Positions 11,601-24,256 of a stretch of 64,000 bases of DNA are shown here, piece after piece; the first letter of the stretch is position 1, and each line of letters begins with the position of its first letter. The notes beneath the pieces are model-generated. The model saw only the letters and a program-made list of their open reading frames with translations. It ran no database searches and had not been told where the DNA came from. The position numbers and the translations under genes were made by a program. The DNA comes from Hydnum rufescens UP504. Lineage: Eukaryota; Basidiomycota; Agaricomycetes; Cantharellales; Hydnaceae. The stretch spans positions 93,646 through 157,645 of the forward strand of contig MU129058.1 in NCBI GenBank assembly GCA_014904985.1. Reading direction: 5' to 3'.

Positions 11601-12970
11601 TTATGACGTGACGGAAATTCAGGGTAGTAAATTGGGTGGCGATGACATAATCGTCGTGTGCTTCCTGGAGCTTAGAGCGGTCGGCGGAGAATAGGATTGT
11701 ACCCTGGTTGGTACGGAGTCGCCTCTCCGCCCGCAACCAGACAATTGGCACCCTCTGGTTCTGAATGTGGACCCTCATGACCAGACAGCGGCCCTGGAGG
11801 TTCATTCAGCCGCCTAGAAAACGCAAGGACATGATAAACTATGCCAACCTGGCGCAGGTAACACGCGATGTCTCGGATATCCCCTGATATAAATGAATGT
11901 AGCCTACCAAAAGTATCCGTTATTATGCAGCTGCACGTATTCAACAGGATGGCTTTACGCAGAGTCAGGAGAGGTAACCTCCCTATAGAAGTCAGCAAAC
12001 GTCCAGTCGACTGGAGGGTTCCTTTTAACGATAGCATCAAAAGAGTCAGGGTCATCAGCGCTGGATTCAGCGGGAGGCGAGGCCGTTGCCCTTCGACGTA
12101 TGAGAACAGGCCACCTCGCTCTGACTTTGTTCCCCATCAGGGATCAGAAGCGCACGGAATCCAACATCGACCACGTGTTCGGATCGGATGATCTCCATTC
12201 AATCCCCATCGGTTTCGCCTCTCCATCAGCGCTTTCCTGAACATGGCTTTCCTCCCTGCCTCTTCGACGAAAACTTTCAAGGGACTCATAAGCCTACACC
12301 CTTGCGATTTTGTCGTCCCGGTCACGGTGAACGGCTCGCAGAATCTAAGCTAAGTACATATACCCGGGCTGATCCTAAACATGATGTACGTGCACACCTC
12401 TTGTGGCGTGCCATATCGCTGCAAGTTTGGACACATCTTCATGCCCTGGGCGTCGAGGTGGTCTCATAGCCATCACCTCAAGTCTTTCGATACCATTCTC
12501 ACCAAGCACAACGAGGGTGAACGGGGTTCCTTTTTTCATTCTCCCTGAGTAGGGAGGCGAGTCATCCCTCCACCCAGAAGATGACCGAGGAAAGAATGAG
12601 TCACGTAGCCCCTTGCCGCTCCGAGCTCTGATGTTGGCCCCAGATGTCTTCACCACCTATTTAGCCATGAGCAACTGAGGAGAGAGTGGATGTAGAAAAT
12701 ACACCGTGTGAGATCCAAAAGCCGAAACGACGCTCTGTACTGAATGATAGTGAAGCACATAAAAAACCCAAGGCACATGAAAGGGGACAATCATCGTCCT
12801 GCAGCGAATCTGGAGTATGGAAGTGACACGACGGCCAAGACATGTACGTTTGTCTACATTACTGGATCAACAAAGTACATGAGAGGCCCACAGATACTAA
12901 GCCTCTCCCGGCTTGCCTCCGTAAATCTATTTCACCGTCTTGACATGGTCCGCACAACCTGTGTACTCGA
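8660..12970. repeat. segmental duplication, copy B2 (kinase gene 2)
   Basis: Direct, diverged copy of 1640-7280. It preserves the empty insertion site of the foldback element (ACAATTGGCACC joined to CTCTGG near 11740-11755). Confidence 0.8.
9427..12656 (-). pseudogene. protein kinase gene, copy 2 (frameshifted)
   Basis: Paralogue of the kinase at 2.4-4.7 kb with the same exon order. On the minus strand, candidate 5' exons lie at 12656-11955. The long N-terminal exon covers 11805-11047. The glycine loop MARGGYSSVW is near 10810, VALKVL near 10670, CDFGLS near 10140 and FLAPELL near 10060. The C-lobe and C-terminal tail run from 9872 to 9429 without the stop found in copy 1. Against copy 1 it has single-base deletions near 11150, 10535 and 10485, which break the N-terminal exon and the exon carrying RHENVV. 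The splice donor after its ...VTSPDSA exon is also weaker (GTAAAG instead of GTAAGT). The deletions could be assembly errors, since they lie in G/C runs; otherwise this is a pseudogene. The tail (CTQITGLQGRRVRFM...) is unrecognised. Confidence 0.7.
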
Positions 12971-13639
12971 TCATGCCCTTCGGAGGGTTGCGGCACAAGC
13001 TTTGAAGGCATCGACGAACTCTATATCCCACGTCTCCTTTGCAATATTGTCCCAACCGTGCCCTGGATGGGAAGATGTGACTTGTGACGGATTGCATCTG
13101 TGACGTCAATCACGACGCGAGCCCGCTTGTTGGCGCCCCCTTGGTGGCTGCAATTACCGCCATAAAGGATAGCCCCTCGAATCGCAGCAGGGGGGCATAT
13201 TACTCGCTCTATATCTACATCTCCACCAATCTGGTTCTCGTTGGGCGTGCCACCATTGGAATCTGCTGGCACCCACTCGCATTTGCTCCTCTCCACACCC
13301 ACGTCTGAGGCTTGTCCTTATAGCATAGCAAATAAAACGAATGGGGCACAAACGTAACTTCATTGTGGCCTCTGAAGAACCCCCGGGCATAGTTACGGTA
13401 TAATAATGGTATATGCTGATGGATATATGCATGTATATGGAGATACGCTTGTCAACTTTGATTCTTATTTGATGGCGTCGTGTTCGCAACTGTCTTGCAG
13501 CACCAACATGATCCTGTTCTTAACCGGAAACAAGTCTTCCAAGTCAAACCCCCTCTTGTCCCAATTTTTTTCTTAATCCAACAGGCGGAGACATGAAGCT
13601 CTAAGAATTTTCACGATCTCTGAATCTCTTATGGCTGAA
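12971..13639. other. stretch between duplication and inverted-repeat arm, no gene recognised
   Basis: An open frame of 93 codons lies on the minus strand (13021-13302) and others overlap it, but none shows a family motif. A weakly repetitive TATATGCATGTATATGG stretch occurs near 13420-13440. Confidence 0.4.
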
Positions 13640-14240
13640 CCAGAATGCCGGTGCGCACATAACATATGGCTGGCCTTGGCCGCTCCCATCCGAGAAAATC
13701 GTGGGTCATGAACTGGAACACATTCCCGACACGTCCTCAATGGCTTGGGTCTTCATAAATCCGTGCCCGATGGGCCGCCTCGGGCATCTCCCGGGCATCC
13801 GCCACGAGCTGTCAATCCCTCAGTGCAATCATGGGAGCTACAGGTTTACGCGAATGCGCCCGTCCTGCGCCCAGAATGGGCAAATTTAGAGAGGTCCGGA
13901 GTTTCTGGCGATTGGGTGGGAGGCGTGAATGAGAACGGAATGGGGGAAGGGTTAAATCTAGTGCACAAGGTCCTCGAGAACGTGAAGCAGCATTGAGCCC
14001 ACATTCGTTTTACTCTAAGACACACCTTTCGGTCATGGGGCCACATTTTGACCCAATAAAGAGTTGAAATCCAGCTCGCGCATCCTGAAGGAGTTCCATA
14101 ACGCGTCACACTCACGACGTTTTCAACGTCTCATTAAAAAGCATAAGAGGAAACAGGGATTAATGGACTCAATCACAGACAGCTGAGGGAGCTTGTCAGC
14201 TGGGCTGGACATCGTCAGAAAGAAATACGAGCAAGGCACG
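13640..14240. repeat. right arm of large inverted repeat (unit A')
   Basis: Reverse complement of 1-1290 (see the left arm). Here the unit is uninterrupted, so it is the better guide to the original state. The open stretch 13745-13996 on the plus strand is 83 codons, ends VKQH and resembles the minus-strand stretch 1074-1289. Frame conservation between the arms hints at past coding, but I recognise no family. Confidence 0.6.
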
Positions 14241-15880
14241 ACCGAGATCGAGTACTAGCAGTTGCTTCACTAGCATCAGCCATCACTTGATCCCTCGAGG
14301 TCGGACTTACAGACGATGCAGAAGCTGGGGGCGTTTAAGGTTGGAAAATAGTTCTGGAATTCTGCGAGGAGGCCATGTTAGAAGCAAAGAGCGCATTCGG
14401 AACGCAAGGTTGCATCGCTAGTGATCTCAGCGAGGTGCGGGACTGTAATCTCGAAAAAAGGAGGACTGTTTGCGCATACCTGCGATATGAAGCTCGCCTT
14501 GGCCTTCTTCGCGGACTGTGAGCTACATCAGGAAAGTCCCTGGCCAAATCCGGAGTCTCTGAAGCGTCCGGAGCAAGTGAACTGCAAAAAGTGTGCACAA
14601 GAAGGTGGTCTGCTTTGGGGAAAAACAGAGCAGCCAATTGCTCTGAATGGTTCTTAGGCTTCAGGCTTTGAGGGGTCTGGAGACTTTAAAACTTTTTATT
14701 GCTAATTGGTATATACTATTCTGGAGGCTCGAGAGTCAAGATATACTATAGAACTTTTTGTAATGACAGTGTCTCCTTGTTATATGAAAAAATCGTTCAA
14801 TCCGTGTCAAAAACTACAAACTGTGAGGCCAAATCTGTAGCATCGGGTGCATGTCCACAGGCAACACTATCATGCATGTCAGGAAATTGAACCCCATGAT
14901 AAACTTGTTTTTAACGCACGCGGCTGCAGATCCCAAATCCTTTGAGACATCTTTCCATTCTTCTGACCGCACAGGCTTCTTACGCCACTCTTGGATCCAG
15001 TTGATATGGCCTTGATAAAATTGGCCATAATTCGTCGCACTGAGGTTTTGTGTCTTCAAAGTGCCTGTCTTCCAGGCAAGGGGGTGCACGTGATCAAATC
15101 CGGGAACATAGGTACCCCCCCCTCTGGGGACCCTAAATACTTTTTTTGACCTCATTTTAGGGAGTCACTGGGGGAACTTAGGAATGCTTTATGAGGCTTC
15201 TGGATAGTTTTAAGCGGTAATACATTGGTAATCAAGCTGCAGGTGATAACCAAGGTCACGCTTCTACCCTTTGCCACCTATTTAGCTGCTAATCCCCATC
15301 CACAGACCTGTCTATCTTCAGTCCTGTTGACCAGTATTGCAATTTTGGGTCACTTGACCTCTTAGTGGCATTTCATGTTGGAATTGGGGGGCAACTCATT
15401 GCTTAGTCAGCATCATCCTTGTATAGTGTCTCAGGATGTACCAAACCCTTGTTAGCCTGAGCTCTGATTGTTGCATGAATCCTCGAGTGCTTAACAGTGA
15501 TCCTTCAACATTTGGACACCCCTCCACCCAGTCAGAGCCATATTCATTGACCTAGAATAGAGACGGGAATTTGGTTCCTGGAGAAAATAGAAATGATGCT
15601 GACTCTGAGGTCAAATAATAATGCCATTCTTCTTTTTGGTCATTGATACGGCAGTCCTAGGCAGATAAGAGACTTGCTGGTGATAAAAGTGATGCCCGCA
15701 CAGTCAGGTCATGTGCCAAGTTCTCACGGGCTAAATTAATGCCTATATTTGGTCTTACATCCGTTACGTCTGTATATCCACCTCGGCTCCGACGGATATA
15801 GGTGGATTTAAAGGGTACCCCCCCCTCCCCCCCTCCCCCTTCAGGTCTTAAGTTCATAATTCGACCTGAGTTCCAGTATT
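14241..15880. other. non-coding or unrecognised stretch
   Basis: Holds a minus-strand open frame (14814-15155, 113 codons, with WIQEWRKKP and KDLGSAAACVKNKF) that looks protein-like but unfamiliar, perhaps a transposase fragment. A C-rich tract lies at 15818-15840. No other structure was recognised. Confidence 0.4.
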
Positions 15881-15887
15881 TGATTCC

Positions 15888-17917
15888 TTACACCCCCTTG
15901 CTTCCAGGAGGCCAATACATTATGAATCTGCAAAGACTGTAAAAAAATATCCTTGCCAGCCCAGCTGGATCACTTACTACTGTCAGAGTGAAGGCAATAG
16001 TCTCACATGGCATCTCAAGAAATGTAGGCATAACATCCGAGGCAACCTCCAAAAGTTCAAAGAACGTATTGATGATAGTGGAGATGGCTGGATGCCGCAG
16101 TGCATTCTTGCGGGGCTGTGGGTATCCATATGCTATCAGTTCCACAAAAAGGGAGGTATAGATGACATACTTTTTCAGGGTGCCCTTCAAAATATTCATA
16201 TCTGTAGCACTGATATTGTAGTGCAGCCCCGACGACATGTATTATGGCATCTTGATCTTTCCTGAAAAAGCCATAAAGGTATGGGACAGTATTTAGAGCT
16301 TTTTGCTTGAATTTTGAGTGAAAGGATGCAGCTTCGTTGATGATCTGGCCAAGCAGGAAAATTAGACCCCAAGTTTCCATACCTATGGAGAAATATTACA
16401 CACAGCTTTATAGAATCCCTCATCGGGGGAAAATAGATCATGATTTTCGGAGGTGCCATTAATCGAGTCAACAGTTTCTTGAATGCAATAGTGTGCCTTG
16501 ACATCATTGGGGAACATGTTCTGCATTAAGATAAACATGTGGAAGTCATGGACAGCAGTAGCAAGATTGGCTGAAAATTCTGGAAGGGGGTTAGAAAGCT
16601 TTAGATCTTTCATGATAATACGCGATGTGCGTTTTCCGGTCATGGGTTTTGAAAGAACTTCCATATCACTATCCATGTTGCCATCCCCAGAGGTCATTGA
16701 CAGGTGCCGAGAATGGCTCAGCTTTGATGGCCTTGGTGCATACTTAGTCTCCTAGAATATGTGTCGAAACCATAAGGTGAATCAGTAAGGAAAGCCTTCA
16801 ATAATAAGAACAACATACAGGAATACTCCTGCTTGGTGACGAGAAACATGTTTCTGATGGGGACGACAGAGGGACATAGCACTGCTTGGGTAGTCGTGCA
16901 AGGGAGACTGTCTGTGTTGGCTTTGATATTATAATTGTGTCAGACTATCAAAAGAGATATAAATTGTCATTCAGGCAGGAAGTGAATACTTACAAGTACC
17001 CGAGACTTCTTTGGCTCAGGGCTTGAGTTTCCATGGTCACTTTTGAACACATCTGATGTCCGCTTGGCAAGAATCCCACCACTAAATGCAGTGGCAGATG
17101 GCGGCATAGGTACATTTGGAGGCTGTTCAAAGGAACTCTGTACACTGAGAGATTCTTCATCATCTGAGAAGAATTTGGAAGGGGGCTGTGGACAGCATGT
17201 ACAGAATGAGATGTTAGAAATTAGGAAGGGAAATGGATTCCCTGTACCTTTGAGCCATGCATGGAAGCCAATAGTTTTTTGATGTAAGTGCTGGTGAGCT
17301 TCATCTTCTTTGGCACGTTCAGCCATAATCCGTGCATCTTCAGCAGCATATATATCAGATTGGTGGAGGGTATAGTCATCCTCCTTGCCCGAGAGTCTGC
17401 CTATAAATGGGCATCAAAAATCTGGATTGAGGATCACTGTCGGACTTACTTACTTTCATCGGCATACTGGTCTGGCATGGGTGTAGCACCTCCCATTGCC
17501 ACATCTGTATTGGGATTGACTTGGGAATCAATGGGTTCAATGTTGACGTCGGTATTGATGATAGGCAAGACAATAGACAACTCACTGGGTGGTTCACTGG
17601 GAGCAGCAGTGGAAATCAAAGCCCCAGTGATGGCATCTTCCTGTTGCTGACATTCTTTATTCTCTTTCTGAGTTTTCATGGCTTTTTTCGCAGCTTCGGA
17701 CCTTTTTGCAGTGACAGTAGTGCTCACAGGAGGAGGAATAGCTGGGGCGCAGAGTTATTGATATCCACTGGCTTACCAACTTTGCAACCTGTACGAGCAG
17801 TTTGCTGCTGGATTCCACTCGCCATGGATGGTGGAGGCGGGGAGTACAGGTAAGTTGGAAAATTTTCATGTCAAAATAAGACCAAACATTACCAAATTGT
17901 TGGACCGTCAACACCAA
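15888..17917 (-). CDS. DUF6532-like hypothetical protein gene (multi-exon)
   Basis: Minus-strand gene of at least six exons. It starts with a basic, low-complexity segment (STTVTAKRSEAAKKAMKTQKENKE..., 17727-17446). Next come an exon with AERAKEDEAHQHLHQKTIGFHAWLK (near 17380-17250) and a Ser/Pro-rich exon ending PKKSRVL before a GTAAGT donor (about 17190-17000). A helical C-terminal domain follows (FSANLATAVHDFHMFILMQNMFPNDVKAHYCIQETVDS, 16697-16383; EAASFHSKFKQKALNTVPYLYGFF; HPAISTIINTFF; MPCETIAFTLTVV, to 15888). The pattern of a C-terminal helical region with a proline after 'I/V-M' and a HPAI-like motif recalls the DUF6532 family, common in Agaricomycetes and often near transposons. That assignment is from memory and moderate. 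No in-frame stop was noticed in the exons I traced, so the gene may be intact. Exact exon ends are not resolved. Confidence 0.5.
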
Positions 17918-18000
17918 TGCCCAAATATAGCCAGACTAGCTATAGCCAGACTAGCAAGAGATTTGGGCTAGGTTGATGCCCATACTGTGCAACACTGCAC

Positions 18001-21000
18001 AAGACTGCTGGTGGAGGGCTTGCAAACCACTTCTACAATGCACCTCTTTGTCGGCGCTGTCGTGACCAGTTGTCTGCTCTAAATTGTCACATTTCTTCAA
18101 GTGAAGACCTGGCACAAAATGGGGAGAGGGATCTGATCCAACTGGGCTTAAGCAGCATCACTCCAGGTGAGGCAAGGTTAGGGCATGGCAATGCTGCCTC
18201 TGGCTCTTGCCTTCCAGGTAATGATAGCAGTCAGGCACCTGAAATGGATGTCAGGGGTATCAAAAATCAACATGAGGCATATATCATCCACCACAATGTC
18301 AACGGAGGCCATATCTTACCAAACCAACATGCCACTCATTTCAAAAACTTGAAGGCAATGGAAGACCCTTCAAATCCATCAGCTCCATGGGCGAGTGAGG
18401 AAGAGTGGGCAATTGTTGAGTGGATTTTGTCAGTCCATATTTTGCAGAAAGCCATTGACCAGTTCTTAAAGCTACAATGGGTAAGCTCATCACTGTAAAT
18501 CTCTTACCTGTTCAGTATTTAAAATTGTGGCTAGGTTCGTAAGCACTCAGAGCCATTGACATTCTCTACTGCAAAGGAAGTCCATGAGAAAGTCCAGAGC
18601 ATGCCTGGTGGCCCACCATGGAAGTCTACTGAGATTACGTTAAAAGACGCACTGAACGAGCCTCAGATAGTATTTCATCGTGACCCCATCGAATGCACAG
18701 TGCATCTGTTCCAGAACCCAAAATTCGAGGGCTGCATGGACTTCACCCCGAAATTCGTCTATAACACTGATGGTACAACACGCATGTACCATGAAATGGC
18801 TACAGCAGATGGATGGCATGAGGAGCAGGTGGGTGACTTACCTGTATCACCACTATTCACCATGTCCTTACTTCGAGAACAGGCAAAGCTCCCAAAAGGA
18901 ACAACAATGCTCGCTATTATTATTGCATCAGACGAAACCCATTTAACGAACTTCTCTGGTGACAAGTCAATGCATGCAGTTTACATCACCCTTGGAAATA
19001 TCCATGATAACATGCGAAGGAAACCAATGTTCGGAGCCTGGATGTTACTTGCAAGGCTCCCCACCTCCAAATTTGCAAATACAGTTTTCAACTCCTCTCA
19101 TACAAAACTCGAAGCACAGCATATGCCTGGTGTCCTCAAGGAACAAATTTTCCATGAGAGCCTCCAAATCATTCTTGAACCACTGAGGGAGGATCGATGA
19201 GTGCCATGTGATACATTGGGTCCTGATGGATATGTCCGATGCACAGTTCCCATACTTATGGGATGGATTGCCGATATGAAGGAGCAACTTGTGATTGCCG
19301 GGGTTTCGCCATATTCATGTCCTGTTTGCATGGTTGCTCCCAGTGATCTCCAGAATTGTGGTGTATCCACACCTTGGACTGGTAAATCAACACTGGATGC
19401 ACTGGCATCTGTGCATGCAAAATATCCACATGCAACAACTTGGGAGTTTGTATGCATGGTCCGAAAATTGGGTCTTGGATTGTCAGGTCGTGTGGAGCAT
19501 CCATTCTGGGAACACTTAGGTGTGGATCCCTGTCACTTTATCTGCCAAGATCTACTACATGGCTATCACAAATCCTTTTGGGATCATGCAGCAAAATGGA
19601 TTGCACACATGATCGGAATTGACGAACTCGATAATCGATATATGGCACAACTGAAGGCTGGATTCTGCCATTTCAGCAGTGGCATCTCTGAACTCTCACA
19701 GGTGTCAGGTTGAGAACACCGGGATTTCCAAAAGTCAGCTCTTGCAGTTGTTGCTGGAGCAGAAGGAGCAGAACCTCAAGTTATCAAGGCCCTTCAAGCG
19801 CTTCTCGATTATATCTACATGGCTCAATCCCCTATCCAATCAGTTGATCTGCTAGACAAGATGTCATCTCTTCTTGCTGCGTTTCATCAAAACAAGAATA
19901 TCTTCATTGAAAATGGCTCATGCAGCGATTTGGACCATATCAATATTCTGAAGTTACATGCTCTCACTCATGGACTCGAGAATACATGGTACAATGGCTC
20001 CATGATCAATTTCACCACTGAGACCCCGAATACCTCCATATTTCCATGTGTAAGGAATTATATAATGCCACAAATCGTCGTGACATTGTTGTACAGATGC
20101 TAAGGCTTCTTGACATTAACGAACGAGTCCACTTCTGTCATGTGTATGTTGCATGGAAATGCATGGACGACCCTACCATGAACTCCCCTACTGGCGACGA
20201 TGACAACGACGATATTACTGCAGCTACAGACACAGCTCCATCACCAACAGCATTAGGAACACTGGCGATGCTGAGGGCTGGACACATCAAGATCGCACAA
20301 TGAGGACATCAGCTTCAAATCCCCATCCAAACACTAGTTGCTGAATATGGCATCCCTGATCTCATATCAGCTATATGTCGCATGGTTGAGCTTGGCGATA
20401 ATGGCACAACAACTCATGGTCGGTGGGATTATTCTATCACTTTGATCCCACCGTGCTTTGATATTCTTGATATCTGGACCTCGTTTCAGGTTACCGTACC
20501 CGGGTTCAATGAGTTCTATGCAACTGAGACCAAGGTCATCTGCTGCAAACTGGCCGGTGAGATAGCAGCAGCACAATTTCATCCAGTTCTGGTCTTGCTC
20601 TACCCCAATGCTACAGGCATACACAGTATGTTCATCCAAATTCAATCAACTTGCTCAGATCCATTGGCTTATAGTGTTTTGAAGGATATCGTGTTGCTGA
20701 ACTTCGACTTGTTTTCCGCACCCGACTAGACCGTAACAATCCGGAAAGTGAACACCCATTCTATGCACATGTTCTATGGTACACCAAGATCCCCTCCACC
20801 CCCATTCGCGATGTAAAACTATATCGTGTGGATAAGGACATCTCGATCTTGGAACACGTAGGAGTGGCATAGTGCTTCTCGAGCAGATTAAATGGCAGTG
20901 CCCTCTTGCTCCGATCATATCTGGGCCCTGTGTCCCCAAGTTAACCAGTCAGGAGTGTTATGAGAAATTTGATTCTTTTTACATTAACTCGTTTGCTAGC

Positions 21001-21027
21001 CACAATGATTACCGCCGTTTACAGTAG
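18001..21027 (+). pseudogene. Plavaka-family DNA transposase, decayed
   Basis: Cut-and-paste transposase of the fungal Plavaka group (related to CACTA/KDZ-type elements). An N-terminal Cys/His segment (LCRRCRDQLSALNCH, near 18050) is followed by an acidic linker and the PWASEEEWAIVEWIL exon. A 54-bp intron lies at 18481-18534. Then come family blocks RDPIECTVHLFQNPKF (near 18680), GDKSMHAVYITLGNI (near 18960), DGYVRCTVPILMGWIAD (near 19230), SCPVCMVAP and a C-terminal FDSFYINSFASHNDYR ending at 21027. In-frame TGA codons interrupt it at 19198-19200, 19711-19713 and 20301-20303. A frameshift lies near 20030, within the block read as PEYLHISMCKELYNATNRRD, and another near 20700. It is therefore inactive. 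I could not place its terminal inverted repeats. Confidence 0.82.
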
Positions 21028-21779
21028 AAAATCACCCAAGTTTCTTTGCTTTTGCTGTCTTTCCATACTTAATTCATATGGGAGAGTTACTTACTTCATC
21101 TGGCTCTCAATCCCACACTGCCAAGCCACCTCTATCTTGAGTCAAAATTGCTCTAGATCTCTCCGATCCTGAGTTTTTATTATTAAGGCAGTAATATTAG
21201 ACAGCGGAGCATGATGAGTATGATGAGCACACAAAAAGCCTTCAAGAACCTCATCCTTAAGTGTCATAACATTCTACAAACTGGTTCTTGGGCTGTGAGT
21301 GCTCTCGAGACTCTGCATGCTCACCTTGGACAGCCGTATGTGACCCCCTTGTTAGGTATCTATTCTGGGGCACGATTTGGTACCTAAGTAGGTACCAGAC
21401 ACTATTGGGGCCCCAGTCCACCACTTTGGTTGCAGCTTGGGTGCTGATTAGGGCCCCATTGGGGCCTTATTGGGCCAACTTCCAGTCAACAGCTGTGCTG
21501 GATCACATAATTATGTATGATTATTGATTTATTTATTTATTACTATACACATATTATCCCCCGCCACCACAGGGGGGGGTTACATGTCCCCACCTGGTGG
21601 AGCCACACAACATGGTGGCCACACGCCCCATTCACCTGCACATTTCATCTGGTGGCCACATCCCTCATTCTTGTGGGTGTTCGGTCGGTCGGGTCACGGG
21701 TTTTCGTGTTGTGTCTTTGTCGGCGGGGTTTTGCTTGGGGCTTGGTGCGGTGGTGGGCTGGATAAGGTCCTAGATTGAT

Positions 21780-23808
21780 AAATAATATGTTAGTAAAAGA
21801 AGAGAAAGGCCATGCAAAAGGAGCAGCCTGTGCTGCTCCTTTTGCATGGCCAGGTGTTATAATTACCTTAAAAATTGCCACACCCACTGCAGCGGGTGTG
21901 GCTCTCCTTTTCCTCTGTGACTTCGTTCATTTGCATGGTTGTGCATACTTGCGTGCAGGAGATCCTGGCGGATTGGCGGATTTGGGCTCGCGGCAGTATG
22001 GCTTCATGTGTTGGCTGGAATAGAAAATATGTTAGTTAAAATTAAATCTCACGCAAAAAGAGCAGCGACTGCTGCTCTTTTTGCGCATTTGTAGCTATTA
22101 AGAGATACTTTTATAAGGCCACACACCCGCCGCAGCGGGTGTGTGGTGCCATGTTTTATCCATCATCGTGTCGGTTGTGGGCGTTTGGGGACTGGGCCCT
22201 TGGGTCGGGTCTTGGCTCTCAGACAGGGTTCTGGGTGGCTGGGTATGTCGTCATTTCAGCTTGGACTCGTTTGTCAGGTGGTTTCGCACAGTGAGGGGAG
22301 ACCTAGAATAAAGAATAATACATTAGTATAAAATAAAATATAAAATAAAAACACAAGACAGCACCAAAAGAGCAGCTTCTGCTGCTCTTTTGGCACCGGT
22401 GGGATTAGACCTACCTGATGTTATCACACCCGCCGAAGCGGGTGTGTGGTACGAGGTTTGGTTGATCATCATATTTGGGGGCCGGCACTCAGGGCTTGGG
22501 CTGCGCATCAAATGTCATGCTGGGGGTTGGTCGTGTCCCTGTCAGGCAGGCTTTTGCATGGGGAAGGGAAGGGACCTAGAACAAGAGAGGATAATACATT
22601 AGTAAAAAGAAAAAGGAAAACAGAGTGGTGCCAAAAGAGCAGCACAAGCTGCTCTTTTGGCACTGGTGGGATTAGACATACCTGATACTACCACACACCC
22701 GCTTCGGCGGGTGTGTGGCACCGTGTTTGATTCATATAGATCATGGGGAGTCGGAGGTTGGGGTCTTGAGTGGCTGCGCGCGTGCCTGTATTTTGGCCTT
22801 GTCGGGTTTGGTGGAGGGAGAAAGAACCTAGAATAATAATATGTTAGTAAAAAAAATACCATGAACAACACCAAAAGAGCAGCTAGTGCTGCTCTTTTGG
22901 CATCGTGGTACACCGCGTAATGAAACAACTCACCTAATTGTGCCAAACACCCGCCGAAGCGGGCGTCTGGCACCGTATTTGATTCGTCATGTAGGTTGCG
23001 GGTACTTGAGGGTCGGGCAGTCTGGGGGGCTGCGCACTCCCGTGTTTGGCCCTGAGCCTGGCCTGTGCATTTGTCGGGTCGGGTATCATGTAGTGGAGGT
23101 CCCTAGAATAATCATACGTTAGTAAAACAAAAAAAAATTTGAAGGCAATGCCAAAAGAGCAGCTGGTGCTGCTCTTTTGGCGTCGTCGTACTCCCCGTAA
23201 TCAAACAGCTCACCTAATATTGCCACACACCCGCTGAAGCGGGTGTGTGGCGCCGTACTTGTTTCGTTGTCATATAGGGTGCGAGTTGGGGTCTTGGGCG
23301 GCTGTGTGCTCCTGTATTTCGCGGTGGATGTTGTCTGTGCGTTCTTCGGGTCGGTTTCATGGAGGGAGAAAGGACCTAGACTAAGTAATACGTCAGTAAA
23401 AAAAAATAACATAAGCGACGCCAAAAGAGCAGCTGGTGCTGCTCTTTTGGCATCGTAATACACCCTGTAATTCAAAAAAAAACTGACCCAGGATTGCCAC
23501 ACACCCGCTGAAGCGGGTGTGCAGCGCCATACTTGATTTGTTGTTGTGGGGGTTGAGGATACGCGAGGGTTGGAGTCCTGGGTGGCTGCGCGTGCCCCCG
23601 TATTTCGCCCTGGGCCTCATCTGTGGATAATTCAGCTGGGGTTTCGCGGAGGGAGAAAGGATCTAGAATAACGAATTTGTTAGTAAAAAAACAACACAAG
23701 CAACACCAAAAGAGCAGCTGTTGCTGCTCTTTTGGCATCGTCGTACACCCCAGATGAAAAACTCACCTAATAGTGCCACACAACTGCGCCCCGGCAGGTA
23801 TGTGGCAC
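21780..23808 (-). repeat. left hairpin array: eight exon/intron-like units, minus sense
   Basis: Each unit of about 270 bp carries two inverted repeats. H1 (CCACACACCCGC, 4-base loop, GCGGGTGTGTGG) lies at 23773-23808, 23496-23525, 23222-23251, 22942-22971, 22691-22718, 22425-22446, 22119-22146 and 21877-21902. H2 (GCCAAAAGAGCAGC, short loop, GCTGCTCTTTTGGC) lies at 23706-23735, 23420-23451, 23150-23181, 22871-22900, 22628-22663, 22364-22393, 22052-22085 and 21808-21851. On the minus strand most units read H1, TTAG, GTGAGT or GTATGT, H2, TTTACTAA, TTCTAG, which matches an intron that contains H2 and follows H1 directly. Spacers between introns are about 170 nt. In the units I traced they do not keep one reading frame, so a repeat protein is unlikely. 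Confidence 0.8.
23103..23213 (-). other. representative intron-like segment of the left array
   Basis: Minus strand: GTGAGC donor at 23213, H2 hairpin in the middle (23150-23181), TTTACTAACGT branch-like motif, and TTATTCTAG acceptor ending at 23103. Length 111 bp. The next one is 22828-22933 (GTGAGT ... TTATTCTAG, 106 bp), leaving a 169-nt exon-like piece between them. Confidence 0.6.
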
Positions 23809-23845
23809 CGTCTCGTGCTTGGTGGCCTTGGTAGATCTGAAGAGA

Positions 23846-24181
23846 TCAATGCCGGCGATTGCCGGTCTCGAAAAAGCGCCAAGTACGTAGGTGTGAGAAA
23901 TTTAAAAATCACCCGAATGTCCTATTTTTTTATCGGCGGTGTGCTACATATACATACCACCAAAATATGGGCCAATTCTGATGCAGAGAAGTCCCTCAAT
24001 CCGCATTGCATTCTTGTCATATAGTGCCTTGGTGAAATATGACTCACTATCCCTCCTTTTATTAGAAAAATATTTATTATTTAGTATTATTTTATGTGCA
24101 GGTATCTATTATTCATTTATATAAGCCTTGTAGTGCCCGTACTTGGGCGCCTTTTCGAGACCGGCGATCGCCAGCGTTGAG
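23846..24181. mobile_element. 336-bp inverted-repeat element at the centre of the divergent arrays
   Basis: Ends are about 42-bp imperfect inverted repeats containing GGCGAT(T/C)GCCGGTCTCGAAAA, at 23846-23887 and 24139-24181. The interior is AT-rich with no coding capacity. A diverged, CpG-poor relative of the interior and right end lies at 63645-63890, so this is a dispersed repeat. Its position exactly between arrays of opposite sense means it may also act as a divergent promoter region; that is inference. Confidence 0.6.
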
Positions 24182-24215
24182 CGGTTTGTTTGATGCTTAC
24201 CTCAGGTGTCTGTGG

Positions 24216-24221
24216 TATAAA
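24216..24221 (+). promoter_or_regulatory. candidate TATA box for the right array
   Basis: TATAAA lies about 36 bp upstream of the first right-array H1 hairpin and just outside the central element. No comparable box was seen at the same distance on the minus side. Confidence 0.25.
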
Positions 24222-24256
24222 TGCTCGACCCACAAGACCGAAACGGGAAAACAGGA

